64,000 nt of DNA from Marinobacter sp. S0848L. GTDB lineage: Bacteria > Pseudomonadota > Gammaproteobacteria > Pseudomonadales > Oleiphilaceae. Positions within the stretch are counted from its first letter, which is position 1, and the number at the start of each line of letters is the position of its first letter. Shown here piece after piece: positions 53,629 through 63,669 of the stretch. The translations under genes and the position numbers were made by a program. The DNA lies in contig NZ_JALKAQ010000012.1 of the NCBI RefSeq assembly GCF_023016065.1, positions 1 to 64,000 of the forward strand, in the 5' to 3' direction. The notes under the pieces are model-generated. The model saw only the letters and a program-made list of their open reading frames with translations, ran no database searches and had not been told where the DNA came from.

Positions 53629-55628
53629 TCGTGTTCGTCAGATAGCCCATAGGCCTGTTCCCTGTACAGTTTCAGGGGCAGGAGCGCATGGGCCAGTGCT
53701 TTTCTTGTAGCCGCCTCTTCGGGTGCGCCTGATAAATATCGAGTGCTCCGGGTTTGTGGCGAGTAAACCCCTGCTAAGGGTTCTTGGTCAGGGCGCAATA
53801 CCGTCACATTGAGGTCGCTGTCCATCCAGGCGTAGTAATCGTTGAACTGCATAATCGCCCGGCCGGGTGCGTTCGGAAATCTCACCAGATCACGCCCTAC
53901 CATGGGATGCTCACTGGTAATGCCCATGAGTGAAAGCAGAGTCGGTGCAAGATCAATCTGGCTCGCCATTGTTTCGATGCGCCGGCCTTCGATATCTGCT
54001 CCGAGTATGAGCCCCGGAATCTGGAAATTCTTGATAGGAACCAATTCGTCGCCCCAGACCCGGGCATCATGGTCAGCGACGATCAGGAACAAAGTGTCTT
54101 CCCAATAAGCGCTGTTACGCGCGGTGTTTATGAATTCACCCAAAGCATGATCCGCGTATTTCACGGCATTGTTGACGGTGTTCTTCTCTTTGTCGTACTG
54201 CTCTATTCGGTTGTCGGGGTATTCAAACGGTGTGTGATTAGAGGAAGAAAAAACCAACCGGAAAAAGGGTTTTCCGGAGTCATGAAGTTTTTGCAGGTCT
54301 TCTTGGGTTTTTGCGAACAGGTCTTCATCACTAACACCCCAGCTTCCGGTAAAAGTAGGGTTGGTGTAGTTCTGCTGGTCCAGGATCTTGTCAAAGCCGT
54401 TGCCTGAAAAAAAGCTGCGCATATTGTCAAAATGCGCTTCTCCACCGTAGATAAAGCCCGTGTCGTAGCCTTTGTTTTTTAACAGGCCAGCCAGTGTAAA
54501 AAAACCGGTTTGAGACAGAGATAGTTTGACCACGCTGCGGGCCGGAGATGGCAAAAAGCCGGAGACTACGGCCTCAACACCCCGAACAGATCGTGTGCCC
54601 GTTGCGTACAGATTCTCAAACCACCAACCTGAATCTTGCAAAGCCTTTAAACGAGGAGTGACTGGCGTGCCGCCCAAGGATTCAACAAACGTTGCGCCCA
54701 GGCTTTCCTCCAGAATGATCACTAGATTAAGAGGATGCGGTCGCTTTTGAACAGGGGTTTGCTGGTGCAGCGTTGGAAACCGCTTGGAGCTGAATTCAGC
54801 ATCACTGAGCCATGGTGCGCTCCTGATTTCGCTCAGTATTTCAGACATCTCTAACTGACCGTAGCTGGCACTCGCATCGTCCTCGTGTTTGAGGTTGTAG
54901 ATTGCAAAAGCCGCAGACCAGGTAGAGTTGATGATCAATGAATTCACGAGCGCATCGGAGGTCAGTGCAAACATCGCCGGGTTGGCCGGACGGTGGCCAG
55001 TTGTGGAGCGGATGCTTATAAAAACAGCCAGAACCACGATGGGCCATACCAGAATCGCTTTACGATAGCTGCCTGTAGAGGTCTCCTGTGCCCATGGGCG
55101 CAGGAGCCAGGCGAACAGGGTGGTCAGTGAAACACACAGAAAGATCCCAATGGTTACGGTGGATAAATAGCCCTCCCAAAGCATGCTCAGCACTTCCTTG
55201 GGGTAATTCAGGTATTCGATAAATAGGCGGTTAGGCCGGGTATCGTACTCGGCGATGAAGGTCGGCGTGGACAGTTCCATAAAGAGAAACATGAACACGA
55301 CGATAAGTGCCCAAAGGCCTGTCAGTCGCTTCCAGGCCTGCCAGCTATATCGATGGCCCATAATAGGCAAGAGCAAAACCAGGGGTGCCGCGGCCATGCC
55401 CGCTATGATCAGATCCACTCGTAACCCGTGAAGAAAAATGCCCGGCCATATGGATGTCGCTGCAACCCGGTCGAATTGCCATGCCACCAACAGTGTTCTG
55501 GATAAACTGCCGATGAGGAGTATCGCGACAAACAGCATTAATATCGGAGCGTAGGCGCCGGCCCAGCTGAACCCTCGATACATGAGTTCCGGAAAAGAGT
55601 GATGTCTGGATGAAAGGGGTGAAGTCAC
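53613..55628 (-). CDS. LtaS-type phosphoglycerol transferase/sulfatase
   Basis: 671 residues: five N-terminal membrane segments (about 26-212) and a periplasmic sulfatase-fold domain (about 300-630). Metal/catalytic residues include Glu307 (IILEESLG), Thr345 (GTRSVRG) as likely nucleophile and the VADHDARVWGD site near 522. The family includes LtaS and OpgB-type enzymes moving phosphoglycerol or similar head groups to envelope glycans. It converges on the sensor kinase gene with a 16-bp overlap, which suggests a linked role in surface modification, but the acceptor is unknown. Confidence 0.85.
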   Translation of the reverse strand: MTSPLSSRHHSFPELMYRGFSWAGAYAPILMLFVAILLIGSLSRTLLVAWQFDRVAATSIWPGIFLHGLRVDLIIAGMAAAPLVLLLPIMGHRYSWQAWKRLTGLWALIVVFMFLFMELSTPTFIAEYDTRPNRLFIEYLNYPKEVLSMLWEGYLSTVTIGIFLCVSLTTLFAWLLRPWAQETSTGSYRKAILVWPIVVLAVFISIRSTTGHRPANPAMFALTSDALVNSLIINSTWSAAFAIYNLKHEDDASASYGQLEMSEILSEIRSAPWLSDAEFSSKRFPTLHQQTPVQKRPHPLNLVIILEESLGATFVESLGGTPVTPRLKALQDSGWWFENLYATGTRSVRGVEAVVSGFLPSPARSVVKLSLSQTGFFTLAGLLKNKGYDTGFIYGGEAHFDNMRSFFSGNGFDKILDQQNYTNPTFTGSWGVSDEDLFAKTQEDLQKLHDSGKPFFRLVFSSSNHTPFEYPDNRIEQYDKEKNTVNNAVKYADHALGEFINTARNSAYWEDTLFLIVADHDARVWGDELVPIKNFQIPGLILGADIEGRRIETMASQIDLAPTLLSLMGITSEHPMVGRDLVRFPNAPGRAIMQFNDYYAWMDSDLNVTVLRPDQEPLAGVYSPQTRSTRYLSGAPEEAATRKALAHALLPLKLYREQAYGLSDEHDQSRL

Positions 55629-56032
55629 ATCTGCACTCGCATTTGGAGGATCCGCCTGAGCGAATTGTTAATGGGAATGCTCAATATAAAAGGGGGCGTG
55701 TCAGCGTCGGGTCAGGAAAACATCAAGAAATTGTCAAAATATCTGACGCCAAAACCTTACGTAAATTGGATGATCGCTTCGTTTTGGAATGTCGTGTAGT
55801 TCTCTTAGGCCAAATGGGTGACGTTTTGAGTTCATGCGCGCGCTCAGGTATCGAAACCGGTCGGGGATAGCCATTGATTGGAAACCGGGATTGCTGGCGT
55901 GTCGGTATCTGCGGACGGTATAAAGGATGATTTTTGACCCGCATTCGAGATAGAATGACGGCCCAAATTTTCAGGGGTTGCGGCATACACAACGGTAAGC
56001 CGGACCAGCCATTCAGACAGGGGCAGCACTCC
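55629..56032. other. 404-bp region upstream of glyA
   Basis: No supportable gene: an 86-codon frame at 55610-55870 resembles nothing and lacks a good ribosome binding site. A TATAAA near 55918-55923 and TAGAAT at 55951-55956 are candidate -10 boxes, without convincing -35 partners at normal spacing. No riboswitch or PurR-type operator was recognised. Confidence 0.6.
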
Positions 56033-57286
56033 ATGTTTAATCGTGATATGAAAATCGCCGGTTTCGATGACGAACTGTTGAACGCCATGCAGGCGGAAGA
56101 AAAGCGTCAGGAAGCGCACATCGAACTGATCGCGTCCGAAAACTACACCAGTCCTCGGGTGATGGAAGCTCAGGGCAGTGTGCTGACCAACAAGTACGCC
56201 GAAGGCTACCCCGGTAAGCGTTACTATGGTGGTTGTGAGTTTGTGGACGTGGCTGAGCAGCTGGCGATTGATCGCGCCAAAGAACTGTTCGGTGCTGCTT
56301 ATGCCAACGTACAACCGCACTCTGGTTCTCAGGCCAACTCTGCCGTGTTCATGGCACTGGTACAGCCGGGCGACACCGTTTTGGGCATGAGCCTGGCCCA
56401 CGGTGGTCACCTGACTCACGGTGCCAGCGTGAACTTCTCCGGTAAGATCTACAACGCCGTACAGTACGGTCTGAACCCGGAAACTGGTCTGATCGATTAC
56501 GACGAAGTGGAAGCGCTGGCCGTTGAACACAAGCCAAAGATGATCATTGCTGGCTTCTCTGCCTACTCTCAGGAACTGGATTTTGCCCGCTTCCGTGAGA
56601 TCGCAGACAAAGTAGGCGCATACCTGTTTGTCGATATGGCGCACGTAGCTGGCCTGGTAGCAGCAGGCGTATACCCGGACCCGGTTCCTCACGCTCACGT
56701 AGTGACCACCACCACTCACAAGACTCTGCGCGGCCCTCGTGGCGGCCTGATTCTGGCGTGTGACGACGAAGCCCTGCAGAAGAAGCTGAACTCCGCGGTT
56801 TTCCCGGGCGGCCAGGGCGGTCCTTTGATGCACGTGATTGCGGCTAAAGCAATCTGCTTCAAGGAAGCTATGAGCGACGAGTTCAAAGCCTACCAGCAGC
56901 AAGTTGTGAAGAACGCTGTAGCGATGGCCGATGTGTTCATTGAGCGCGGCTACGATGTGATTTCTGGCGGCACCAAGAACCACTTGTTCCTGGTTAGCCT
57001 GATCAAGCAGGACATCACCGGTAAAGATGCGGATGCGGCTCTGGGTCGTGCTCACATCACCGTGAACAAGAACGCGGTGCCGAATGATCCGCGCTCTCCG
57101 TTCGTGACGTCTGGTCTGCGTGTAGGTACTCCAGCGGTTACCACTCGTGGCTTCGGTGAGCAGGAGTGTCGTGATCTGGCTAGCTGGATGTGCGATATCC
57201 TCGACAACCTTGAAGACGAAGCGACCATCAACCGTGTGCGCGAGCAGGTTGAAGCGGTGTGCGCACGTTTCCCGGTTTACGCTTGA
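56033..57286 (+). CDS. glyA: Serine hydroxymethyltransferase
   Basis: PLP enzyme making glycine and 5,10-methylene-THF from serine. 417 residues from ATG 56033 ([13 protein letters not shown] 9 nt upstream), as in known GlyA. Lys230 in [14 protein letters not shown] binds [13 protein letters not shown] and the [13 protein letters not shown] block are intact. Codon use is strongly biased, suggesting high expression. Confidence 0.97.
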   Translation: MFNRDMKIAGFDDELLNAMQAEEKRQEAHIELIASENYTSPRVMEAQGSVLTNKYAEGYPGKRYYGGCEFVDVAEQLAIDRAKELFGAAYANVQPHSGSQANSAVFMALVQPGDTVLGMSLAHGGHLTHGASVNFSGKIYNAVQYGLNPETGLIDYDEVEALAVEHKPKMIIAGFSAYSQELDFARFREIADKVGAYLFVDMAHVAGLVAAGVYPDPVPHAHVVTTTTHKTLRGPRGGLILACDDEALQKKLNSAVFPGGQGGPLMHVIAAKAICFKEAMSDEFKAYQQQVVKNAVAMADVFIERGYDVISGGTKNHLFLVSLIKQDITGKDADAALGRAHITVNKNAVPNDPRSPFVTSGLRVGTPAVTTRGFGEQECRDLASWMCDILDNLEDEATINRVREQVEAVCARFPVYA

Positions 57287-57304
57287 TTTGCACTGTGTGA
57301 GTCT

Positions 57305-57341
57305 GCCCGGGTGCCCTTGAGGGGTCCCCGGGCCCTTTTTT
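57305..57341 (+). terminator. Terminator of glyA
   Basis: GCCCGGG (57305-57311) and CCCGGGC (57327-57333) enclose an inner CCCTTGAGGGG hairpin, followed by a T run. It lies 18 bp past the glyA stop and separates it from nrdR. Confidence 0.88.
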
Positions 57342-57358
57342 GCCGGAGCGTTTGAACT

Positions 57359-57874
57359 ATGCATTGTCCTTTCTGTGGTGAAGCCGATACCAAAGTGATT
57401 GATTCGCGTCTGGTGGCCGAAGGCGATCAGGTACGCCGCCGCAGGGAGTGCTTGTCCTGCCATGAGCGGTTTACCACATTTGAAACGGCGGAGTTGGTGA
57501 TGCCGCGGGTGGTCAAGCAAGACGGAACCCGACAGCCTTTCGATGAAGAAAAATTGCGGGCCGGTTTGATGAAAGCTCTGGAAAAACGCCCGGTCAGTAT
57601 TGAATCGATCGAGGCGGCGCTTAACCGAATCAAGTACCGCCTGCGAGCCACCGGCGAGCGTGAAGTAAAGTCGATGCAGTTGGGTGAAGAGGTAATGACC
57701 GAACTGCGTCAGCTGGATAAAGTGGCGTACGTTCGTTTTGCTTCTGTTTATCGCAGCTTTCAGGACATCAACGAGTTCAAAGAAGAGATTGAGCGTTTGT
57801 CTCAGGGTAACGGCGACGCCGCAGATGTGGCGCGTGCGTTGGCCGAGAATCCGACAGGGAAAGGCAAGGTATGA
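57359..57874 (+). CDS. nrdR: Transcriptional repressor NrdR
   Basis: ATP-cone repressor of ribonucleotide reductase genes. 171 residues: zinc ribbon (CPFC near 3, CLSC near 31), then an ATP-cone domain (about 49-139). First gene of the nrdR-rib-nusB-thiL-pgpA group; its stop overlaps the ribD start. Confidence 0.97.
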   Translation: MHCPFCGEADTKVIDSRLVAEGDQVRRRRECLSCHERFTTFETAELVMPRVVKQDGTRQPFDEEKLRAGLMKALEKRPVSIESIEAALNRIKYRLRATGEREVKSMQLGEEVMTELRQLDKVAYVRFASVYRSFQDINEFKEEIERLSQGNGDAADVARALAENPTGKGKV

Positions 57875-58986
57875 TTTCAGACCGCGACAGGGCAATGATG
57901 GCACGGGCTATCCAGTTGGCTTGGCGAGGTCGTTATTCCACCCATCCTAATCCACGTGTGGGATGCGTGATTGCCAGAGGCAATCGTATCGTAGGTGAAG
58001 GCTGGCACGAGCGAGCCGGTGAGGCGCATGCCGAAGTGCATGCATTGAGCCAGGCCGGGCAGGAAGCACGAGGCGCAACGGCTTACGTAACCTTGGAACC
58101 GTGCAGCCATTATGGCCGGACACCGCCATGCGCGAAGGCGTTGATGGAAGCTGGGGTGGCTCAAGTGTTCGTGGCAACGAAAGATCCGAACCCGACGGTT
58201 TCTGGCCGGGGGCTGGATATGCTGCGGGATGCGGGCATCAGGGTAACCGAGGGCGTGCTGAGCGAAGAAGCCGCGCGCCTGAACCCGGGTTTTATGAAGC
58301 GCATGAACACCGGCCGGCCGTGGGTTCGCTTAAAAATGGCAGCCAGCCTTGATGGCCGAACGGCGATGGCATCGGGCGAAAGCCAGTGGATTACAGGACC
58401 TGAGGCGCGACGTGATGTGCAGCGCCTGCGAGCCATGAGCGATGCCATTCTCACGGGCGTAGGTACGGTGTTGGCTGATGATCCCGCGTTAACAGTGCGC
58501 CTCGATGACATGGGCGATTTGGGAGAAGCTGCGGCGCCATCACGCCAGCCGCTGCGAGTGATTGCCGATCGTGATGCGCGAACGCCAACGTCAGCCCGCA
58601 TTCTTCGGGGCGGCAATGTGCAGGTGTTCTGCGCCAGCTCAACCCGGCCAACGGCACCGGCACAGGATTTGGCCGCGCTGGGTGTGAGTATTGCCGGTGT
58701 GGCCTGGAGAGATAACGGGGTGGACGTGGTCGAACTACTGGACGCCCTCGGAGAGAAAGGCATAAACGAATTACTGGTAGAGGCCGGGCCAACGCTGGCG
58801 GGTACCTTTATCAACGAGAATTTAGTGGATGAGCTTTGGTTGTATCAGGCTCCGGTGTTTTTAGGGAGTACAGGGCGGCCAACGGCTCATCTACCCATAG
58901 AAGTTATGGCAGACAAAGTGCAATGGAAGGTGCTGGATCGCCGTCAGGTGGGTGAAGATCAACGGTTGATCCTCGCTCGCAGTTAA
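57871..58986 (+). CDS. ribD: Riboflavin biosynthesis deaminase/reductase RibD
   Basis: Catalyses deamination and then side-chain reduction of the GTP-derived pyrimidine in riboflavin synthesis. 371 residues: N-terminal deaminase with zinc site HAEVHAL near 51 and [11 protein letters not shown] near 76, C-terminal reductase (about 148-370, [12 protein letters not shown]). Overlaps nrdR by 4 bp. In related genomes ribE (riboflavin synthase) follows, but here ribB does. Confidence 0.96.
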   Translation: MISDRDRAMMARAIQLAWRGRYSTHPNPRVGCVIARGNRIVGEGWHERAGEAHAEVHALSQAGQEARGATAYVTLEPCSHYGRTPPCAKALMEAGVAQVFVATKDPNPTVSGRGLDMLRDAGIRVTEGVLSEEAARLNPGFMKRMNTGRPWVRLKMAASLDGRTAMASGESQWITGPEARRDVQRLRAMSDAILTGVGTVLADDPALTVRLDDMGDLGEAAAPSRQPLRVIADRDARTPTSARILRGGNVQVFCASSTRPTAPAQDLAALGVSIAGVAWRDNGVDVVELLDALGEKGINELLVEAGPTLAGTFINENLVDELWLYQAPVFLGSTGRPTAHLPIEVMADKVQWKVLDRRQVGEDQRLILARS

Positions 58987-59049
58987 TCATTCAATTCATT
59001 CCTCTTGGCTGTCATTGCGGATAGCCGGGGTGACAGGGTGCAGAAGCGT

Positions 59050-60165
59050 ATGGCACTGAACAGCATTGAAGACATCATCGAAGATATTCGACAGGGAAAG
59101 ATGGTCATCCTGATGGATGACGAAGACCGCGAAAACGAGGGTGATCTGGTGATGGCTGCAGAACATTGCACGCCGGAAGCGATCAATTTTATGGCGCGTT
59201 TTGGCCGTGGCCTTATTTGTATGCCAATGACCCGGCAGCGTTGCGAGCAACTGGGCTTGCCGTTGATGGTTCAACAGAATGCCTCTGGGTTTGGCACCAA
59301 GTTCACCCTGTCGATTGAAGCCCGTGAAGGCGTAACCACAGGCATTTCCGCAGCGGATCGTGCCCGCACCGTACAGGCCGCCGTGGCGCGCGATGCAAAA
59401 GCATCGGATCTGGTGCAGCCGGGGCACATCTTCCCGCTGATGTCTGATCCGGGCGGCGTTTTGAGCCGTGCCGGTCATACCGAAGCGTCTTGCGATTTGG
59501 CATCGCTGGCGGGTTGTGAGCCCGCGGGCGTGATTTGCGAAATCATGAACGATGACGGCTCGATGGCCCGTCGTGAAGATCTCGAGAAGTTTGCGGAAGA
59601 GCACGATCTGAAGATCGGCACCATTGCCGATTTGATTCACTACCGCACCATGAACGAGAAAACCGTGGAGTGCGTGGAAGAGAATGACCTGGATACCGAA
59701 TACGGTGTCTTTAAACTGCGCACCTACCGGGACAACATTCAGGGATCAACCCACCTCGCGATGGTGATGGGTGATATCAGCTCTGAAGAGCCGGTTCACG
59801 TTCGTGTTCATATCACGGATACCCTGCGTGATTTGTTGGGCGCGCGCCGCAAGGATTCCCGAAGCTGGCCATTGCACCACGCGTTGGAGAAGGTCGCCAA
59901 CGAAGGCAAAGGTGTCGTCGTACTTTTGAACAGCGCAGAAGACAGCCGTAACCTGGAAGATCGCATGCAGGAGTTTTTTGACGAGGGCCGTGGGTCTTCG
60001 GGCAAGGGCAGCTCCGGTGTGTACTTCACCGTAGGTACCGGCTCTCAAATCCTGCGTGACATTGGTGTTGGCAAAATGCGTTTGCTGAGCCCGCCCGTTA
60101 AATTCTCGGCTATCTCCGGTTTCGACCTGGAAGTTGTGGAATACGTACCTTATACCCCCGAATGA
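59050..60165 (+). CDS. ribB: 3,4-dihydroxy-2-butanone 4-phosphate synthase with degenerate GCH II domain
   Basis: Supplies the four-carbon unit of lumazine. 371 residues from ATG 59050 ([10 protein letters not shown]). The RibB domain (about 1-205) has [10 protein letters not shown], and the substrate-binding HTEASCDLA segment. The C-terminal half follows the RibA fold but lacks the zinc-binding cysteines and the CDCG motif of GTP cyclohydrolase II ([18 protein letters not shown] stands in their place), so it is probably inactive, as in Pseudomonas. 63 bp after ribD. Confidence 0.9.
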   Translation: MALNSIEDIIEDIRQGKMVILMDDEDRENEGDLVMAAEHCTPEAINFMARFGRGLICMPMTRQRCEQLGLPLMVQQNASGFGTKFTLSIEAREGVTTGISAADRARTVQAAVARDAKASDLVQPGHIFPLMSDPGGVLSRAGHTEASCDLASLAGCEPAGVICEIMNDDGSMARREDLEKFAEEHDLKIGTIADLIHYRTMNEKTVECVEENDLDTEYGVFKLRTYRDNIQGSTHLAMVMGDISSEEPVHVRVHITDTLRDLLGARRKDSRSWPLHHALEKVANEGKGVVVLLNSAEDSRNLEDRMQEFFDEGRGSSGKGSSGVYFTVGTGSQILRDIGVGKMRLLSPPVKFSAISGFDLEVVEYVPYTPE

Positions 60166-60214
60166 TAAATCTGGCTGCAGCCGGAACGCGCTGCAGCCCG
60201 CGAAGGAGCCCGAG

Positions 60215-60691
60215 ATGGCAGATATCAAAGTAATTGAAGGTGATTTTACCCAGTGTGGCGGACGTTACGCGTTGGTGGTGGGCCGTTTTAACGGTTTTGT
60301 AGTTGAGAGCCTGGTAGAAGGTGCCATCGACACTCTGCGTCGTCATGGTATTGCCGAGAGCGATATCACTGTGATTCGCGTACCAGGCGCTTACGAGATG
60401 CCGCTTGCGGTTAAGCGCGTAGCAGAAACCTCTGACTATGATGCCATTATCGCGTTGGGTGCCGTTATTCGTGGTGGCACCCCGCACTTTGAATACGTGG
60501 CTGGTGAAGCGTCCAGTGGTTTGGGTGCCGTTAGTCTGGAAACCGACGTGCCAGTGACCTTTGGGGTGCTGACCGTGGATTCCATCGAGCAGGCCATTGA
60601 GCGTTCAGGAACGAAGGCTGGCAACAAAGGTGCGGAAGCAGCAATTACTGCCCTGGAAATGGTCAGTTTGTTCAAGAAGTTAGGTGAGTAA
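60215..60691 (+). CDS. ribH: 6,7-dimethyl-8-ribityllumazine synthase
   Basis: Penultimate step of riboflavin synthesis. 158 residues from ATG 60215 (GAAGGAG about 8 nt upstream). [17 protein letters not shown] near 24, GAYEMPLA near 61 and the [10 protein letters not shown] active-site loop near 87. Its stop overlaps the nusB start. Confidence 0.96.
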   Translation: MADIKVIEGDFTQCGGRYALVVGRFNGFVVESLVEGAIDTLRRHGIAESDITVIRVPGAYEMPLAVKRVAETSDYDAIIALGAVIRGGTPHFEYVAGEASSGLGAVSLETDVPVTFGVLTVDSIEQAIERSGTKAGNKGAEAAITALEMVSLFKKLGE

Positions 60692-61167
60692 TGAGCGAAG
60701 CAGGCGATAGCAATCCCCAACCGGGGAATACAAATAAGCCCAAAGCCGGTGATCGTCGCCGTGCCCGGGCGCTGGCAATGCAGGGGTTGTACCAGCGGCA
60801 TTTCAGCAAAACCCCTATTTCGGATATTGAAGCCGAGTTCATGGTCGATAACGACATGAGCAAGGTGGATATCATGTATTTCCGGGACATTTTGAGGGGT
60901 GTGCACCGCGAGCAGGCGGAACTGGACAGCCTTGTGGAGCCTTTCCTGGATCGTCCTATGAAAGAAGTAGACGCGGTTGAGTTGGCTATCGTTCGTCTGG
61001 GTGCTTATGAGCTGAAGTACCGCATTGATGTGCCCTATAAAGTGGTGATCAACGAAGGTGTTGAAATGGCCAAACGTTTTGGCGGCACCGAAGGTCACAA
61101 GTTCGTGAACAGTATTCTGGACAAGCTCAGTCGCCGCTTGCGGCTGGCTGAAACCCGTCCACGCTGA
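60691..61167 (+). CDS. nusB: Transcription antitermination factor NusB
   Basis: Binds boxA with NusE for rRNA antitermination. 158 residues, all-helical; [14 protein letters not shown] near 24 and the C-terminal [12 protein letters not shown] block are typical. TAATG overlap with ribH; 3 bp from thiL. Confidence 0.96.
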   Translation: MSEAGDSNPQPGNTNKPKAGDRRRARALAMQGLYQRHFSKTPISDIEAEFMVDNDMSKVDIMYFRDILRGVHREQAELDSLVEPFLDRPMKEVDAVELAIVRLGAYELKYRIDVPYKVVINEGVEMAKRFGGTEGHKFVNSILDKLSRRLRLAETRPR

Positions 61168-61170
61168 TTC

Positions 61171-62121
61171 ATGGGCGAATTTGAGCTGATCCGTCAGTAT
61201 TTTCAGCCGTTGGCTGATAACGCACGGCAAGGGCAGCTCATTCTTGGTCCCGGTGACGATTGCGCCATTCAGCGCGTCCCACCGGGGCAGGATTTAGTGT
61301 TTTCAGTGGACACTCTGGTCGAGGGTGTTCACTTCCCCCCGAATTACCCCCCTGAATACCTTGGCTGGCGGTCGTTAGCCGTCGCAGTCAGTGACTTGGC
61401 TGCAATGGGGGCCGACCCTGTCTGTTTTACACTCGCGCTCTCGTTGCCCTGTGCAGAGCCGGAATGGCTGGCTGGCTACTCCCGTGGCCTGGCTCGAGCA
61501 AGCGATGCGTTTGGTATCACGCTGGCTGGCGGAGACACCACGCGAGGCCCGCTAACATTGACGCTTCAAGTTCATGGTACAGTTCCGAAAGGGATGGCGC
61601 TGCGGCGTTCTGGCGCGTGTGTAGGCGATCTTGTGTGTGTGACCGGGCCGTTGGGTGACGCCGGTGCAGCTCTGGATTTTTTGGGGAGCCCGGACCCGAC
61701 AGGTAATGAACAGGCCGTACTTGCGCGTTACCACTATCCCGAGCCCCGCTTGGCATTGGGCAAAGCGTTGGTTGGCAAAGCGTCTGCCGCCATTGATATT
61801 TCAGATGGGCTGCTCTCCGATTTACAGCATATTCTCGACGCGTCTGAAGTGGGGGCTGAGCTCGATGCAGACAAAGTTCCATTATCCAAGGCGTTGGTGG
61901 CGCTGAAAGGGCGGGAGGCGCTAACCTGTGCGTTAACCGCGGGCGACGATTACCAGTTATGTGTCACGATTGCGGATGAGCAGCTGGCGTTGATGGATTT
62001 GCATGTTCGTGAGCAGCTCATCACTATTGGCCGTATACAGGCTAAGCCCGGGCTAAACGTTGCCAATACAGCGCAAATTGGCTCTCGTCAGGGATTCGAT
62101 CATTTTAGGAGGTCTGATTGA
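61171..62121 (+). CDS. thiL: Thiamine-monophosphate kinase
   Basis: Phosphorylates thiamine monophosphate to the diphosphate cofactor. 316 residues of the AIR-synthase fold: GPGDDCAI near 27, DTLVEGVHF near 46, GGDTTRGP near 122 and DISDGLLSD near 210. Overlaps pgpA by 4 bp (TTGA). Confidence 0.95.
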   Translation: MGEFELIRQYFQPLADNARQGQLILGPGDDCAIQRVPPGQDLVFSVDTLVEGVHFPPNYPPEYLGWRSLAVAVSDLAAMGADPVCFTLALSLPCAEPEWLAGYSRGLARASDAFGITLAGGDTTRGPLTLTLQVHGTVPKGMALRRSGACVGDLVCVTGPLGDAGAALDFLGSPDPTGNEQAVLARYHYPEPRLALGKALVGKASAAIDISDGLLSDLQHILDASEVGAELDADKVPLSKALVALKGREALTCALTAGDDYQLCVTIADEQLALMDLHVREQLITIGRIQAKPGLNVANTAQIGSRQGFDHFRRSD

Positions 62122-62645
62122 CGGACAACAACGTGATGCAGGAGCCAGATAACGTAAAAGCCATACTGCCGCCGGGGTTTCTGCGCCATCCGGTGCATTT
62201 GCTGGCTTTCGGGTTTGGCAGTGGCGCTGCGCCTAAGGCGCCGGGCACCTGGGGAAGCCTTGCGGCAATTCCGTTATGGTACGGATTTGCGTGGATGCCG
62301 CCGGTGGCCTATTGGTTGGTTGTTTTGGCGGCATTTGTGATCGGCATCTGGCTGTGCGGCAAAACCGCCGAAGATTTGAAGGTTCACGACCACGGCGGCA
62401 TCGTCTGGGACGAGTTCGTGGGCATGTGGATTGCGCTGGGACTGTTTCCGGACCAGGTGTATGGGGTGTTGATGGCATTTATGTTGTTCCGGCTGTTTGA
62501 TGTGCTCAAGCCGTGGCCGATCAGTTGGCTGGATGCCCGTATGCCCGGTGGATTAGGTATTATGTTTGATGATGTCGTTGCAGGTTTTATGGCACTAGGG
62601 TGCCTTGCCGCCATTGACCATTGGATAATGCCGTTCATGGTGTGA
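62118..62645 (+). CDS. pgpA: Phosphatidylglycerophosphatase A
   Basis: Dephosphorylates phosphatidylglycerol phosphate. 175 residues from TTG 62118, supported by a perfect AGGAGG 5 nt upstream. GFGSGAAPKAPGTWGSL near 34 and IVWDEFVGMW near 95 carry the conserved acidic residues; membrane segments near 50-75, 112-130 and 145-165. Last gene of the nrdR-pgpA run. Confidence 0.93.
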   Translation: MTDNNVMQEPDNVKAILPPGFLRHPVHLLAFGFGSGAAPKAPGTWGSLAAIPLWYGFAWMPPVAYWLVVLAAFVIGIWLCGKTAEDLKVHDHGGIVWDEFVGMWIALGLFPDQVYGVLMAFMLFRLFDVLKPWPISWLDARMPGGLGIMFDDVVAGFMALGCLAAIDHWIMPFMV

Positions 62646-62679
62646 TGGGCATTGCATAGCAGTGAAACGGGATGCGTTG

Positions 62680-62880
62680 TTAGTGAACTTGTTCTTCAGG
62701 CAATAACTTAACGACGTGAAGAAAGCGCTTTAGCCCAATCTCGGCGCGTTCTTTTGAGGCGAAGGGGCCGCTGTCGAAGCCTTCGCGGGTGGTGAAGTAC
62801 CATTTGCCCCCGACACAGAAGAAGCGGCTGCTCCGAAACGGAGGGGGGCTCTTCTCGCCGGCCCGCTGTTGAGTATCCAT
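62680..62880 (-). CDS. Small DUF6316-like protein
   Basis: 66 residues from ATG 62880 (MDTQQRAGEK), preceded by AGGAGG. The segment RFFCVGGKWYFTTREG followed by GPFASKERAE matches my memory of DUF6316 mini-proteins in marine gammaproteobacteria. The frame opens further to 62979 but the strong ribosome binding site fixes the start. Soluble, function unknown. Confidence 0.65.
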   Translation of the reverse strand: MDTQQRAGEKSPPPFRSSRFFCVGGKWYFTTREGFDSGPFASKERAEIGLKRFLHVVKLLPEEQVH

Positions 62881-62992
62881 ATATCCTCCTTCTGCTACGT
62901 TGGGGTTCGGGCGTCGATGTGTTTGGCGTATCCTGTTTAGAATTAGCTCAAATACAACCGAATTCAAATTTTTTCTCAAAAAGGATGTGTAA

Positions 62993-63634
62993 ATGAGTAT
63001 GTGTCACGTTGGTGGTTTTTACAAATTGGTGCTGGCTGTTTTGACGGTTGCGGTTGCAGGGTGCGCATCTTCCTTGGCCAGAATTGATACCTGGGAAGGC
63101 AGTTTGCCGGCCGCGACCGAGCCTGCCGTGCTCAAAGCACCTGGAACCATTCGGGTGACCGAGGTCAATGGCAAGGCCATGACCAACTTCCTTATGGACG
63201 ATCTGGCGTTGGATTACGGCTTGCTGCCGGGCGGTAACGAAGTGGTGTTCACTTATAAGACCATTTGGGCAAAGTCGGGCATTGTTGAAGATGGCGAGTC
63301 CAAAGTTCATGTCATCGAAACAGCGCCGCAGGTGGTTCGTTTCGATGCTCAGCCGGGCACGGTTTATGAGTTTGCCGTCGATAAGCCAACCAGCCGTCGT
63401 GAAGCGGAAGCGTTTAGCGAAAACTTCTCCGCAACGATTGTGAGTGCCGGTGGTGACGAAGTAGCGGAAGCCAGCGTTTGGGAAGGCCGGACCGCAAGCC
63501 GTACGCCGGTGTTTGCCGGTGGAGAAGGCAACCATGACAGCGAAGCCGGCCATACGCTTGAGAAGATGAAGCGTTTGTGGGGAGAAGCGACAGACGAAGA
63601 GAAGAAAACCTTCCTTCGCTGGGCGTTCGAGTAA
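62993..63634 (+). CDS. DUF2057 (YccT-like) lipoprotein
   Basis: 213 residues: signal peptide ending V-A-G-C with Cys24 as lipidation site, then a DUF2057-type domain recognised by LPGGNEVVFTYKTIW near 80 and the surrounding strands. YccT in E. coli is a periplasmic curli-related protein; no curli genes lie here, so the role is open. The C-terminal ~60 residues are acidic and less conserved. Confidence 0.7.
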   Translation: MSMCHVGGFYKLVLAVLTVAVAGCASSLARIDTWEGSLPAATEPAVLKAPGTIRVTEVNGKAMTNFLMDDLALDYGLLPGGNEVVFTYKTIWAKSGIVEDGESKVHVIETAPQVVRFDAQPGTVYEFAVDKPTSRREAEAFSENFSATIVSAGGDEVAEASVWEGRTASRTPVFAGGEGNHDSEAGHTLEKMKRLWGEATDEEKKTFLRWAFE

Positions 63635-63644
63635 CGCGCGTGTT

Positions 63645-63669
63645 GGCGCTAGCCGAGCGGGCTAGCGCC
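63645..63669. terminator. Hairpin between DUF2057 gene and acyltransferase gene
   Basis: GGCGCTAGC, 7 bases, GCTAGCGCC: a perfect 9-bp stem overlapping the stop of the minus-strand acyltransferase. A short A run on the plus side gives little U-tract, so terminator strength is uncertain. Confidence 0.5.

Noticed and set aside
55610..55870. 86-codon frame upstream of glyA
   Set aside because: No similarity recalled, poor start context, overlaps the end of the LtaS-like gene region; likely random.
55844..57904. 686-codon open frame antisense to glyA and nrdR
   Set aside because: Composition looks like a shadow of strongly biased codons in glyA; no recognisable domain and nrdR/glyA are certain.
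58987..59049. FMN riboswitch before ribB
   Set aside because: 63 bp is too short for the element and no matching helices are seen.
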